A program made the translations under genes and the position numbers. Positions 52,113 through 61,366 of a stretch of DNA of 64,000 bases are shown piece after piece. Under the pieces are notes generated by a model. That model worked only from the letters and a program-made list of their open reading frames with translations. It ran no database searches and was not told the DNA's origin. Source of the DNA: Christiangramia fulva (GTDB lineage: Bacteria > Bacteroidota > Bacteroidia > Flavobacteriales > Flavobacteriaceae); NCBI RefSeq assembly GCF_003024155.1, contig NZ_CP028136.1, positions 3,286,001-3,350,000 on the forward strand. The letters are read 5' to 3'. How positions within the stretch are numbered: the first letter of the stretch is position 1; each line of letters opens with the position of its first letter.

Positions 52113-54306
52113 ATGAAATTTAAATTATTCTTACTGCTTTTGGCAGTAGGCCCTTTTATATATTCCCAAAATCAACTTTCAGGGGTCATAAAAGACGCCG
52201 CCACCGGAGAACCGGTATTTAATGCGAATGTCTATTTTCCAGCGCTTGAAAAAGGAGCGGTAACCGATTTTGATGGAAATTTTATCATTAAAAATCTGCC
52301 AACAGGCACTTATAACCTTGTAATTTCTTCCATTGGCTATACCAGTATCACAAAAAATATAGACCTTCCGGTTTCTCAACCTTTAGAAATTAAGCTACAG
52401 AATTCGGCCGTAGAAATGGAAGAAGTGATCGTTTCAACGCCTTTTCACCAGCTTCAAAGCGAAAATGTTATGAAAGTGGAAAGAGAAAGTGTTTCAGAAC
52501 TTGAAAAAAAAAGGAGCAGTAACTCTTTCAGAAGGAATTACGCAAATGCCGGGAGTCGAAAGCATCACCACAGGAGTTGGAATAGGAAAGCCGGTAATTC
52601 GCGGCCTTAGTGCCAACCGTGTTCTGGTCTACACCCAGGGAGTACGACTCGAAAATCAACAATTTGGTGATGAACACGGGCTCGGCATTAGTTCTAAAGG
52701 AATAGGAAGCGTGGAGGTGATCAAAGGCCCAGCTTCCCTACTTTACGGAAGCGATGCTATTGGAGGCGTGCTGTATTTAAATCCGGAATCATATGCAGCA
52801 GCAAATACCACACATGCCGAAGCTTCAGCCGATTATTTCAGCAACACGATTGGCTATCAGGCCAGCGCCATGGCTAAAACCTCTGGCGATCAGTTTAAAT
52901 TTCTTGCCCGCGGTAGTTATGCCGCCCACAGCGATTATCAAACCGGCGACGGCTACAGAGTTACCAATACCCGCTTTAATGAAAAGGATCTGAAAACAGG
53001 GATAGGTTACCAGTCGGGTAAGTATAAAGGAGATTTTCGATATAATTTTAACAATTCTGAAATTGGAATTCCAGAAGAGATCGGGATCCAAAATACCGAT
53101 AAAGGTATGATCCTTCCATATCAGAATGTTCAAAATCATATTCTGAGCCTGGATAATAAGTTATATTTTAAGAATTCCAGCCTGGACGCGAAAATAGGTT
53201 ACCAGAGGAACAATAGGCGGGAATTTGAAGACAGCACTACTCCTGCCCTTGAAATGCAGTTGAATACGTTCAATTATAACTTAAAATATAACCTACCAGA
53301 AATTGGCAGTTTTCAAACTATTGCCGGAGTCCAGGGGATGATCCAGGAAAATTCGAATTTTGGAGAAGAAATCCTCATTCCCGATGCGAGAACCATGGAT
53401 ATTGGAGTTTTTACAACCTCTCATTATGAACTTGAAAACTGGGATTTTCAGGGCGGCATCCGGTTCGACAATCGCAATATCAAAACTTCCCGATCTGCCG
53501 ATGCCGATCTTTTTGAGGTTGACCGTTCTTTCCGAAGCATCAATGCTGCTCTGGGAGCAAAATATGATATTGGGGATTCTTTTACCGCAAGACTAAATTT
53601 TGCAACCGGCTTCCGGGCTCCAAATCTTGCTGAATTAACCTCAAACGGAGTACATGAGGGCGCCAACCGTTTCGAAATTGGAAATCCTGACCTTAATAAT
53701 GAACAGAATTTTCAAAGTGACCTGGCTTTAGAGTGGCGTTCACAGCATTTTGAGCTGTTCGCTAATGCTTTCAATAATTCGGTTAAAGATTATATTTATA
53801 TTTCTCCTACCGGCGAAACCCGGCAAGGAAATGTTGTTTTTGAATATGTTCAAAGCGATGCGCGCTTGTATGGCGGAGAATTTGGTTTTCACCTCCATCC
53901 CCATCCTCTCGACTGGCTTCACCTGGAAAGCAGCTTTGAAACCGTTACCGGAAAACAGGACAATGGGAATTATCTGCCTCTAATCCCGGCAGATGCAATA
54001 AACACCAGTTTCAGGATAGAACAGGAAAAAGGAAATTTCCTGAGGAACAAATTCGCTTTTATCAGCTTAAAAAATGTATTTGATAAGGAAGAAACCAGTG
54101 ATTTTGAAACTCCAACTGGAGGATATACATTACTCGGTGCAGGCCTTGGCGCTGATATAAGTCTTGGGAAAAGCGATCTGAGCCTGGGCATTAGTGGAAA
54201 TAACTTACTCGACCGCAGCTATATTTCTCATTTATCACGATTAAAGACAGATGGAATTCCGAACATAGGAAGAAACATCAAATTTTCAGCAACCTGGAAC
54301 CTATAA
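52113..54306 (+). pseudogene. TonB-dependent receptor with a frameshift at an A9 run
   Basis: Two reading frames together give one receptor of about 730 residues. The first frame (52113-52610) has a signal peptide (FLLLLAVGPFIYSQ), a carboxypeptidase-like domain (VIKDAATGEPVFNANVYFP) and the start of the plug; the second (to 54306) continues with GAVTLSEGITQMPGVESI, IRGLSANRVLVYTQG, GSVEVIKGPASLLYGSDAIG and a C-terminal barrel ending in FSATWNL. The shift falls at nine consecutive A at 52504-52512; removing one A restores ELEKKGAVTLSEG. Causes: real mutation, slippage-based switching, or a sequencing or assembly error. Only the first frame alone gives a short secreted protein. The preceding His-rich gene hints at a metal substrate. 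Confidence 0.85.
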
Positions 54307-54311
54307 ATAAA

Positions 54312-54426
54312 AAAGCTGCCTAAGATCTGTTTTTCGTCAACCTGAGTCTTTTTCAGGATCTTTTTAGAAGCTTAATTCCTTTTAAAATAAATTAAGCCTG
54401 ACGAAAAGTTGATCTTAGGCAGCTTT
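54312..54426. terminator. Large branched terminator / repetitive palindromic element
   Basis: An outer stem pairs AAAGCTGCCTAAGATC (54312-54327) with GATCTTAGGCAGCTTT (54411-54426), continued by TTTTCGTCA/TGACGAAAA (54331-54339 and 54399-54407). Inside are two further hairpins, CCTGA...TCAGG (54341-54357) and GCTTAATT...AATTAAGC (54370-54397). It lies between convergent genes and has A- and T-rich flanks for both directions. The inner CCTGAGTC...TTCAGGATC part resembles dispersed palindromes I recall from Bacteroidota genomes. Confidence 0.8.
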
Positions 54427-54444
54427 CCTTCTTTTCCTTTTTCA

Positions 54445-54750
54445 CTAATATGATTCCACTTCGATCACCTGAGGTTTTAGTGGCTGTTTTTTCCAGACGT
54501 AAGTGTATAAAAACATCAGGGTAAAAGAAGGTATAACATCTGTCCAGGGTAAAATTTCTTCAATAAATACAAGCACAGAAGCTATTTTACCATTTCTGCC
54601 AGGATACATTTCCCTCATTTTGCTGGCTGCGTAGGGAGCCCAGAAAAGATCCAGAAAAGGTCCGATTACAGGAATCGCGACGGTTGACATACCTATGAGG
54701 TCAAAAACCAGGCTTTTTACTAAAATTTTATTTCTAAACAATTTTCTCAT
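54445..54750 (-). CDS. Small membrane protein of unknown function
   Basis: The product is 101 residues with two or three hydrophobic stretches (VFDLIGMSTVAIPVIGPFLDLFW, IASVLVFIEEILPW, IPSFTLMFLYTYVW) and a basic N-terminus. I do not recognise the family. It is convergent to the TonB receptor across the large terminator and ends the folE-side minus-strand group, 42 bases from folE. It may be co-transcribed with msrA and folE. Confidence 0.6.
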   Translation of the reverse strand: MRKLFRNKILVKSLVFDLIGMSTVAIPVIGPFLDLFWAPYAASKMREMYPGRNGKIASVLVFIEEILPWTDVIPSFTLMFLYTYVWKKQPLKPQVIEVESY

Positions 54751-54792
54751 CTATTGGTTTTCTCTGAATAGAGCAAAGAAAGTGCCATAATA

Positions 54793-55389
54793 CTATTTGA
54801 GGTCTGAACTGATAAGTTTCAGGAATTCATTTCTGGTTTCAATTTTCTGAAACTGTCCGCGAAAACCTGAAGTTGTCGTGGCGCTATTTTGCTTTTGTAC
54901 CCCGCGCATCATCATGCATAAATGCACGGCTTCGATCACCACGGCAACCCCTTTTGGCTGAAGGGTTTTATTAAGGCACTCCAGGATATTATGAGTTAGT
55001 CGCTCCTGCACCTGTAGTCTTCTTGCAAAAACATCAACAATTCTTGGCAGTTTGCTAAGACCAATAATTTTTCCGTTAGGGATATAGGCAATATGAGCTT
55101 TTCCGAAGAAAGGAAGCATATGGTGTTCACATAACGAATAAAGTTCGATATCCTTAACCACAACCATTTCGTCATAGGTTTCATTAAAAACAGCTTTCTT
55201 CAGGATCTTTTCGGCATCCATTTCATAACCCTGTGTTAGAAACTGCATGGCTTTAGCGGCGCGATCGGGAGTTTTAACTATTCCCTCTCTATCCGGGTTT
55301 TCACCAATAGCACCAATAATATCCTGATAGCCTTTTTTGAGCGTTTCGGTGGTTTCGTCGTGATACTGTTCAAAATATTTGTAAGCCAT
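54793..55389 (-). CDS. folE: GTP cyclohydrolase I
   Basis: The product is 198 residues. It converts GTP to dihydroneopterin triphosphate, the first step of folate and pterin synthesis. Motifs: [35 protein letters not shown] with zinc ligands Cys and His, [23 protein letters not shown], and [11 protein letters not shown] with the third zinc-ligand region upstream (VHLCMMMRG). Start directly abuts the msrA stop, so the two genes form an operon. Confidence 0.97.
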   Translation of the reverse strand: MAYKYFEQYHDETTETLKKGYQDIIGAIGENPDREGIVKTPDRAAKAMQFLTQGYEMDAEKILKKAVFNETYDEMVVVKDIELYSLCEHHMLPFFGKAHIAYIPNGKIIGLSKLPRIVDVFARRLQVQERLTHNILECLNKTLQPKGVAVVIEAVHLCMMMRGVQKQNSATTTSGFRGQFQKIETRNEFLKLISSDLK

Positions 55390-55950
55390 TTATAGTTTCT
55401 GTTTTAGTTTATCTGAAAAAAATTTGTTCAGCTTCTCGATTTTCGGATCGATGATATACTGACAATAAGGTTGCTGGCGATGCTGATTATAAAAATCCTG
55501 GTGCTCTTCTTCAGCTTTATAGAATTCTTTGGCCGGAGTAACCTCTGTTACAATGGGCTTATCATAAACCTTTTCTTTTGCAAGCTGCTGAATGACTTCT
55601 TCTGCTATTGTTTTTTGTTCTTCTGAATGATAAAATATGGCACTCCGGTACTGAGTACCAACATCATTCTGCTGCCGGTTAAGGCTTGTGGGATCGTGGG
55701 TTGAAAAGAAAATCAACAATAAATCCCGGTAATTTATGATTGAAGGATTATATATAATTTCTATAGCCTCGGCATGTCCCGTTCTCCCGGTAATGATCTC
55801 GCGATAAGCCGGATTTTTTATCGTACCGCCGGTAAATCCGGAGGTGACCTTTTCAACCCCATCCAACCTCTGGAAAACAGCCTCGGTACACCAGAAACAT
55901 CCCCCCGCCAGCGTCGCCTTCTCTAATTTCTGTTTCTCTTTTTCGTCCAT
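55390..55950 (-). CDS. msrA: Peptide-methionine (S)-S-oxide reductase MsrA
   Basis: The product is 186 residues. The catalytic Cys is in ATLAGGCFWCTEAVFQ; GVEKVTSGFTGGTIKNPAYREI, GHAEAIEIIYNP and STHDPTSLNRQQNDVGTQYRSAIFYH are the other conserved blocks. It reduces methionine S-sulfoxide in proteins. No second MsrB domain is fused. First gene of the msrA-folE unit, with a -7 element upstream at 55968-55975. Confidence 0.97.
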   Translation of the reverse strand: MDEKEKQKLEKATLAGGCFWCTEAVFQRLDGVEKVTSGFTGGTIKNPAYREIITGRTGHAEAIEIIYNPSIINYRDLLLIFFSTHDPTSLNRQQNDVGTQYRSAIFYHSEEQKTIAEEVIQQLAKEKVYDKPIVTEVTPAKEFYKAEEEHQDFYNQHRQQPYCQYIIDPKIEKLNKFFSDKLKQKL

Positions 55951-55967
55951 AATATATTTTTGTTTAG

Positions 55968-55975
55968 CAAATTTA
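55968..55975 (-). promoter_or_regulatory. -7 element of the msrA-folE operon
   Basis: Minus strand TAAATTTG, a full TAnnTTTG match, 18 bases before the msrA ATG. The nearest TTTG (55989-55992) is only 13 bases away, so the -33 element is weak. Confidence 0.5.
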
Positions 55976-56026
55976 TATTTTATTTAAACAAACATGAAGC
56001 CTTTAACTTGAATTTAGGTAAAAGTT

Positions 56027-56057
56027 TTTGTGCCAAGCCCATTTCATGGTACTTTTG
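56027..56057 (+). promoter_or_regulatory. Promoter of the DUF5916 gene
   Basis: TTTG (56027-56030), 19-base spacer, TACTTTTG (56050-56057): an ideal Bacteroidota promoter. Transcript start near 56063, about 22 bases before the ATG. Confidence 0.78.
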
Positions 56058-56084
56058 TAAAAATTTTTAGAATCGAGAATTTTC

Positions 56085-58523
56085 ATGCATCCGAAAAACC
56101 TTCTTTTCCTTCTTCTTTCCTTTATTAGCTTTTTTGTCTTTTCCCAAAATAAACCATCCGTACGCAAAACATATACGGCAACAAAAATCACCAAAGCACC
56201 GGAGATAGATGGTATTCTGAACGATAAAGCCTGGATGGATGTTCCCGAAGCTAAAAATTTTGTAATGGTAGAGCCCGGTGATGGCGATCCTATTCCTCCT
56301 TCGCATGACACCAGCGTAAAAATTGTTTATAATGATGAGGCTGTTTTTGTCGCAGCAACTTTGAAAGAGCCACATCCGGAGAGGGTATTAAGGCAGCTTA
56401 CCCAAAGGGACAACCTTAATCAGGCAGAATTTTTTCTGATGGATATCAATACCTATGACGACGGCGAAAACCAAACCCGTTTCATTGTTACCGCGGCCGG
56501 CACTCAGGCCGATGCAAGAATAACCGGAAATCATGAAGATTTTAGTTATAACCTGGTATGGAGATCAGCAGTTTCACAAGATGAGAATGGCTGGAATGTT
56601 GAAATGAAAATTCCTTATTCTGCGCTGCGTTTCCCGAAAAAGGAAATACAACGCTGGGGAATTCAGCTATACAGGGAAATCACTCACCTCAATGAAAACT
56701 ACGTCTGGAATTATGTAGATAAATCGGTTGGAAAATTAAGCCAATATAATGGTCTTTTAAAGGGTATCAGGAACATAGATCCTCCGGTAAGACTAAGTTT
56801 CTACCCATATACCAGCTCAGAATTAGATTTTTATAAAGGAAAGACCCAATATAATTTTAGTGCCGGTATGGATCTCAAATACGGCATCAATGAATCTTTT
56901 ACGCTGGACCTTACACTCGTACCCGATTTTGGGCAAACCGCTTATGATAAGGTAGAGCTTAACCTTGGGCCTTTTGAACAGATATATGATGAAAATCGGG
57001 CATTTTTTACTGAAGGAACAGAATTATTCAATAAAGGCCATTTATTCTATTCGCGTCGTGTGGGAAGCGCTCCTATTGGTTTTAATGATGCTCAGAAGGA
57101 ATTACTGGAAAACGAAGAAATTGTTGAAAATCCTGATAAAACCAATCTTTTAAACGCACTGAAAATTTCAGGAAGAACCGACCGCGGACTCGGAATTGGC
57201 TTTTTCAATGCGGTCACTCAAAAAGCAGAAGCGGTTTTTCGTGACACCCTCACAGGAAATTTGCGCCGGTTAACCACCGAGCCGCTTGCCAATTATAACA
57301 TCGTGGTACTCGACCAACGCTTTAATCAGAATTCTTCTATCAGCCTTATCAATACGAATGTTACCAGAAATGGCAATTTCAGGGACGGGAATGTCACTGG
57401 TTTTTTATTTGATATTTATAATAAATCTAATTCTTTTAATTTCGAAGGAGACGCAAAAGTCAGCAATCTGATCCTTCCAGATCAGGATCTCACCGGTTTT
57501 GCTTCCGATTTCAGCATTAAACGAACAAAAGGAAATTTTCGTTACCGGGTTTCCCATGAATTTGCCAATGGTACTTATAATATTAATGATCTTGGAGTCA
57601 ATCGGGTAAATAATTACAGTAATTTTTTCGGCCGAACTTCTTATCAAATTTTTGAACCTCGAGGGATTTACAATGAATACCGCATTGAACTCTTCGGAAG
57701 GCATAGGCGAAGATATCGCCCAAATATAACCCAGAAAACCAGCGTAGGTGGAAACTTTTTTGCCAAAACCCGCACCCGTTTTGCTTTTGGTGGTTCTTTT
57801 GAAATTGATTCAAAATCGCGGGACTTTTTTGAAACCAGAACAGAAGACCAGTATGTATTATATCAGCCGAATGGCGAAATTAATGCCTGGATTTCTTCAG
57901 ATTACCGAAAGAAATTCGCTTACGACCTGCGCGTAAAATATCAGAAATTTAATGAATCGCCTCAAAGTGACCTTTGGTTCAAAATAAAACCTCGTTTTCG
58001 CGTGAGCAAAAATTTCAACCTTACCTATTCTTTTGAATTTAGTAAGGAGCAGAACCGCCCAAGTTATGTCACGAAAGCTGAAGATGCCATCGTTTTTGGG
58101 AATCGCGATCAGGTAAGCCTGGAAAATTCTATACATGCCAATTACAATTTCAACCCTAAACAGGGTTTGAATTTGAGCTTCAGGAATTTTTGGGCAACTG
58201 CAACCTACGCCAATGGAGCCTACACTTCATTACAGGATCATGGCATGCTTTCGCCGTATAACTTCATTTTTACCAATGATACCAATCCTAACACCAATTT
58301 CAATATCTGGAATCTGGATCTGAGCTATCGCTGGCGGTTCGCTCCCGGAAGTGAAGCGGTTTTGCTTTACAGGAATTCTATCTTTAACCAGGATAGCCTG
58401 AGCTATTTAAATTACGAGGAAAGCCTTAATAATCTTTTTGAAGAACCAATTAGGCAAAACCTAAGCCTCCGAATTGTTTATTACATAGATTACAACCGCA
58501 TACGCAGCTTATTCAACAGTTAA
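56085..58523 (+). CDS. DUF5916 protein with CBM9-like N-terminal domain (outer-membrane barrel-like)
   Basis: The product is 812 residues. A signal peptide (PKNLLFLLLSFISFFVFSQ) precedes a carbohydrate-binding-module-9-like region (TKAPEIDGILNDKAWMDVPEA, VKIVYNDEAVFVAATL, VEMKIPYSALRFPK) and then a long DUF5916 domain with beta-strand periodicity (LTLVPDFGQTAYDKVELNLG, FFTEGTELFNKG), ending like a barrel (NLSLRIVYYIDYNRIRSLF). The family is common in Bacteroidota and linked to the outer membrane, but no activity is established that I know of. Not near any PUL genes here, so polysaccharide use is not implied. Confidence 0.85.
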   Translation: MHPKNLLFLLLSFISFFVFSQNKPSVRKTYTATKITKAPEIDGILNDKAWMDVPEAKNFVMVEPGDGDPIPPSHDTSVKIVYNDEAVFVAATLKEPHPERVLRQLTQRDNLNQAEFFLMDINTYDDGENQTRFIVTAAGTQADARITGNHEDFSYNLVWRSAVSQDENGWNVEMKIPYSALRFPKKEIQRWGIQLYREITHLNENYVWNYVDKSVGKLSQYNGLLKGIRNIDPPVRLSFYPYTSSELDFYKGKTQYNFSAGMDLKYGINESFTLDLTLVPDFGQTAYDKVELNLGPFEQIYDENRAFFTEGTELFNKGHLFYSRRVGSAPIGFNDAQKELLENEEIVENPDKTNLLNALKISGRTDRGLGIGFFNAVTQKAEAVFRDTLTGNLRRLTTEPLANYNIVVLDQRFNQNSSISLINTNVTRNGNFRDGNVTGFLFDIYNKSNSFNFEGDAKVSNLILPDQDLTGFASDFSIKRTKGNFRYRVSHEFANGTYNINDLGVNRVNNYSNFFGRTSYQIFEPRGIYNEYRIELFGRHRRRYRPNITQKTSVGGNFFAKTRTRFAFGGSFEIDSKSRDFFETRTEDQYVLYQPNGEINAWISSDYRKKFAYDLRVKYQKFNESPQSDLWFKIKPRFRVSKNFNLTYSFEFSKEQNRPSYVTKAEDAIVFGNRDQVSLENSIHANYNFNPKQGLNLSFRNFWATATYANGAYTSLQDHGMLSPYNFIFTNDTNPNTNFNIWNLDLSYRWRFAPGSEAVLLYRNSIFNQDSLSYLNYEESLNNLFEEPIRQNLSLRIVYYIDYNRIRSLFNS

Positions 58524-58526
58524 TGC

Positions 58527-58557
58527 TTTGCGATTGTCACTAATTTGGCTAATTTCG
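58527..58557 (+). promoter_or_regulatory. Promoter of lolD
   Basis: TTTG (58527-58530), 19-base spacer, TAATTTCG (58550-58557), a good match with the TTCG variant. Just 20 bases before the lolD ATG. Confidence 0.7.
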
Positions 58558-58576
58558 GAGCTCTTATTTTTTGTTC

Positions 58577-59236
58577 ATGATCATTGCCAGGAATATTCAT
58601 AAATACTACGGAGATCTGCACGTTTTAAAAGCGGTGAATCTTCATATAGAAAAAAGCGAGATCGTTTCGATCGTAGGTGCTTCAGGAGCAGGAAAGACCA
58701 CCCTGCTTCAAATTTTAGGAACTCTGGACCGTCCTTCGAAAAATGAGGACACTCAACTCGATATAAATTCAACCGATATTTACAGCCTTTCCTCAAAAGA
58801 ACTTTCGAGGTTCCGGAACAGGAATATTGGATTTATTTTTCAATTTCATCAGTTACTTCCCGAGTTCACGGCCCTGGAAAACATCTGTATCCCTGCTTTT
58901 ATTCAGAAAACGCCTAAAAAAGAAGCCGAAAAACGGGCTATGGAACTGCTTGGCTTTCTTGGGTTGAAGAACCGGGCTTCCCATAAACCCGGAGAATTAA
59001 GTGGTGGCGAACAGCAACGAATCGCTGTGGCAAGGAGCCTTATCAACAATCCGGCTGTGATCTTCGCTGATGAACCTTCCGGAAATCTTGACAGCGAATC
59101 GGCAGAAAATCTGCATCAATTATTTTTCAGGCTGCGAGATGAATTTAAGCAAACCTTCGTCATTGTTACTCACAATGAAGAGCTGGCCAATATGGCAGAC
59201 CGTAAGCTCACCATGGTTGATGGCGCTATTATATAA
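58577..59236 (+). CDS. lolD: LolD-like ABC transporter ATP-binding protein
   Basis: The ATG at 58577 gives 219 residues. Walker [14 protein letters not shown]-loop [16 protein letters not shown], signature [15 protein letters not shown], Walker [14 protein letters not shown] and the switch His in IVTHNEELA. It belongs to the LolD/MacB type of ATPases that power the release of lipoproteins from the inner membrane or related extrusion. The partner permeases are not in the window, so the precise system (Lol or other) is inferred from family. Confidence 0.9.
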   Translation: MIIARNIHKYYGDLHVLKAVNLHIEKSEIVSIVGASGAGKTTLLQILGTLDRPSKNEDTQLDINSTDIYSLSSKELSRFRNRNIGFIFQFHQLLPEFTALENICIPAFIQKTPKKEAEKRAMELLGFLGLKNRASHKPGELSGGEQQRIAVARSLINNPAVIFADEPSGNLDSESAENLHQLFFRLRDEFKQTFVIVTHNEELANMADRKLTMVDGAII

Positions 59237-59253
59237 TCACATAAGAATTTCTT

Positions 59254-60024
59254 TTGAATAAAGCCGAATTAAAATCTTTTCTCGATTTCAAGGTCAGGCA
59301 ATACAATACTCCTGAATTTATTGCATCTGATCCGGTTCAGATCCCGCATCAATTCAGTAAGAAAGAAGATATTGAAATTGCAGGTTTTCTTACCGCGACC
59401 ATCGCCTGGGGAAATAGAAAAAGCATCCTTAACAATGCCGATAAACTTATGGAGCTTATGGACCGGGAACCCTTTGATTTTGTTTTGAATCACCAGCCAA
59501 AGGATCTTGATCGTTTCGATAATTTTGTACACCGCACCTTTAATTCGGTGGATTTGAGATATTTCATCGAGTCATTGCGGAATATTTATCAAAATCATGA
59601 AGGAATGGAAAGCATTTTCAGTGGTTTTCAACAGGGCGAGACCTTACAACCTGCTATTCATCATTTCAAAACTATTTTTTTTGAATTGGCTCATGAAAAA
59701 AGAACGGAAAAACACGTGAGCGATCCTTTAAAAAATTCTGCGGCAAAAAGGATTAATATGTTCCTGCGCTGGATGGTACGAAACGATAACGCCGGTGTTG
59801 ATTTTGGAATATGGAAAAGCCTTTCTCCATCAGTTCTTTCCTGCCCTCTTGACGTACATTCCGGGAAAGTAGCCAGAAAACTTAAACTTCTCAAAAGGAA
59901 GGCCAATGACGCAAAAGCGCTTTCTGAACTTGATGAAAATCTAAGAAAATTAGATCCCGAGGATCCGGTAAAATATGATTATGCACTTTTTGGCATAGGG
60001 GTATTCGAAAAAGCACAGTTCTAG
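59254..60024 (+). CDS. TIGR02757 family protein
   Basis: The product is 256 residues starting from TTG, 17 bases after lolD. It contains FLTATIAWGNRKSILNNADKL, DRFDNFVHRTFNSVDLRYFI, RINMFLRWMVRNDNAGVDFGIW and the C-terminal PLDVHSGKVARKLKLLKRK, the landmarks of the TIGR02757 family. The fold resembles an HhH DNA-glycosylase-like helical protein in my reading, but no activity is known. Widespread and usually single copy in Bacteroidota. Confidence 0.85.
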   Translation: MNKAELKSFLDFKVRQYNTPEFIASDPVQIPHQFSKKEDIEIAGFLTATIAWGNRKSILNNADKLMELMDREPFDFVLNHQPKDLDRFDNFVHRTFNSVDLRYFIESLRNIYQNHEGMESIFSGFQQGETLQPAIHHFKTIFFELAHEKRTEKHVSDPLKNSAAKRINMFLRWMVRNDNAGVDFGIWKSLSPSVLSCPLDVHSGKVARKLKLLKRKANDAKALSELDENLRKLDPEDPVKYDYALFGIGVFEKAQF

Positions 60025-60079
60025 GCTTGGCTATCTCACAATTTTTAGTTTTCTTTAACATTTAATTTACACTACCTGT

Positions 60080-61300
60080 ATGATTCAGCCGGTTCAGCCA
60101 ATAAATGAAGAAAAGCGCCTTCAGGCCGTGAGGGATCTGGATATTCTGGATACTTCCCCGGAAGAAAGTTTTGACAGTATTACCACCATAGCCAGCCAGA
60201 TTTGCAATATGCCGGTGGCACTCATTACCGTTATTGATGATAAAAGAAACTGGTTCAAATCTAAGGTAGGTTCTAAAATTTCGGAATCAAGCCGCGAAAT
60301 TTCTTTTTGCACTCATGCCATTCTGGATCCAAAAAATATGTTGGAGATCAGAGATGCCAGCACTGATGAACGTTTCCGGGACAATCCGCTGGTAAATGAC
60401 CAGAAAGAAGGTGTAAAATATTATGCGGGAGTTCCACTATTGGATCCCGAAGGCTTTCCGCTTGGAACTTTATGCGTTCTTGATTTTAAAAAAAATGCGC
60501 TTAACAGAAGGCAGAAAAAAGCATTGAAGGCACTGGGTAAACAGGTGGAGATACTTTATGAGTATCGCAAAAAGAATAAGGCACTGGAAGACATCAGGAA
60601 CAGCCTTGATGAAAACAACAAAGTTTTGAGAGAATTTGCCAGCACCGTTTCTCATGATCTCAAAATGCCTCTGGCCAATATGATCCTTACCGCCGATGTA
60701 TTAAAGGCCAAGTATTCTTCTAAGCTGGATGAAGAAGGGATTAACTATCTGAACTATCTCAAACAATCTGGCCTAACCCTGAGCGATTATATTAACGGAT
60801 TACTGGATCACTACTCCAGCGGTAATTTTCATGCAGAAATTCAGCAGGAAATTTTCCTAAATGATCTTCTGGAAGATATCATAGACCTGCTTCAGATCAA
60901 TGAAACCTGTGAAATAAATCTTCCTGACAATAATTTAAAAATTCACGGAAACAGTGCTGCTTTAGGGCAGGTATTCATGAATCTTATCAGCAACAGTCTC
61001 AAGTATAATAACCGGGAAAAGATTGTAATAGATATCGATTGTACTGAAAACAGGGAATATTTTAATTTCAGTATAAGCGATAATGGAATTGGAGTTCCCG
61101 AAGAAAAACAGCAGACCATCTTTGAGCTTTTCACTACAGTAGCCGATAAGGACCGCCAGGGCCGGAAAGGTCATGGTATAGGCCTTTCAACAGTAAAAAA
61201 ACTCGTTGAAAGTTTGGGCGGCAGCATCACAATTGTTTCTCAAGAAGGAAAAGGAACACGAATGGAATTCTCAATAAAACGCTCAGATCTGGCAGATTAG
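60080..61300 (+). CDS. GAF-domain sensor histidine kinase, copy 1
   Basis: The product is 406 residues. A GAF domain covers about residues 10-165 (INEEKRLQAVRDLDILDTSPEESFD, SFCTHAILDPKNM, YAGVPLLDPEGFPLGTLCVLD), then HisKA with phospho-His in STVSHDLKMPLANMI, and HATPase with FMNLISNSLKYN, DNGIGV and GHGIGLSTVKKLVESLGG. There is no TM segment and no receiver domain, so it is a cytoplasmic kinase. The next gene is a close paralogue. No response regulator is adjacent in the window. Confidence 0.93.
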   Translation: MIQPVQPINEEKRLQAVRDLDILDTSPEESFDSITTIASQICNMPVALITVIDDKRNWFKSKVGSKISESSREISFCTHAILDPKNMLEIRDASTDERFRDNPLVNDQKEGVKYYAGVPLLDPEGFPLGTLCVLDFKKNALNRRQKKALKALGKQVEILYEYRKKNKALEDIRNSLDENNKVLREFASTVSHDLKMPLANMILTADVLKAKYSSKLDEEGINYLNYLKQSGLTLSDYINGLLDHYSSGNFHAEIQQEIFLNDLLEDIIDLLQINETCEINLPDNNLKIHGNSAALGQVFMNLISNSLKYNNREKIVIDIDCTENREYFNFSISDNGIGVPEEKQQTIFELFTTVADKDRQGRKGHGIGLSTVKKLVESLGGSITIVSQEGKGTRMEFSIKRSDLAD

Positions 61301-61366
61301 GATTTTTTTATAGGGAAGTTGTTTATTTTTTGGATAAATTTAGTTCCACAATCTTTTTCGGGTAAA

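Noticed and set aside
52504..52512. Programmed -1 ribosomal frameshift at the A run in the TonB receptor
   Set aside because: The required change is +1 relative to the first frame (or loss of one A), so a classical -1 slip would not restore the receptor.
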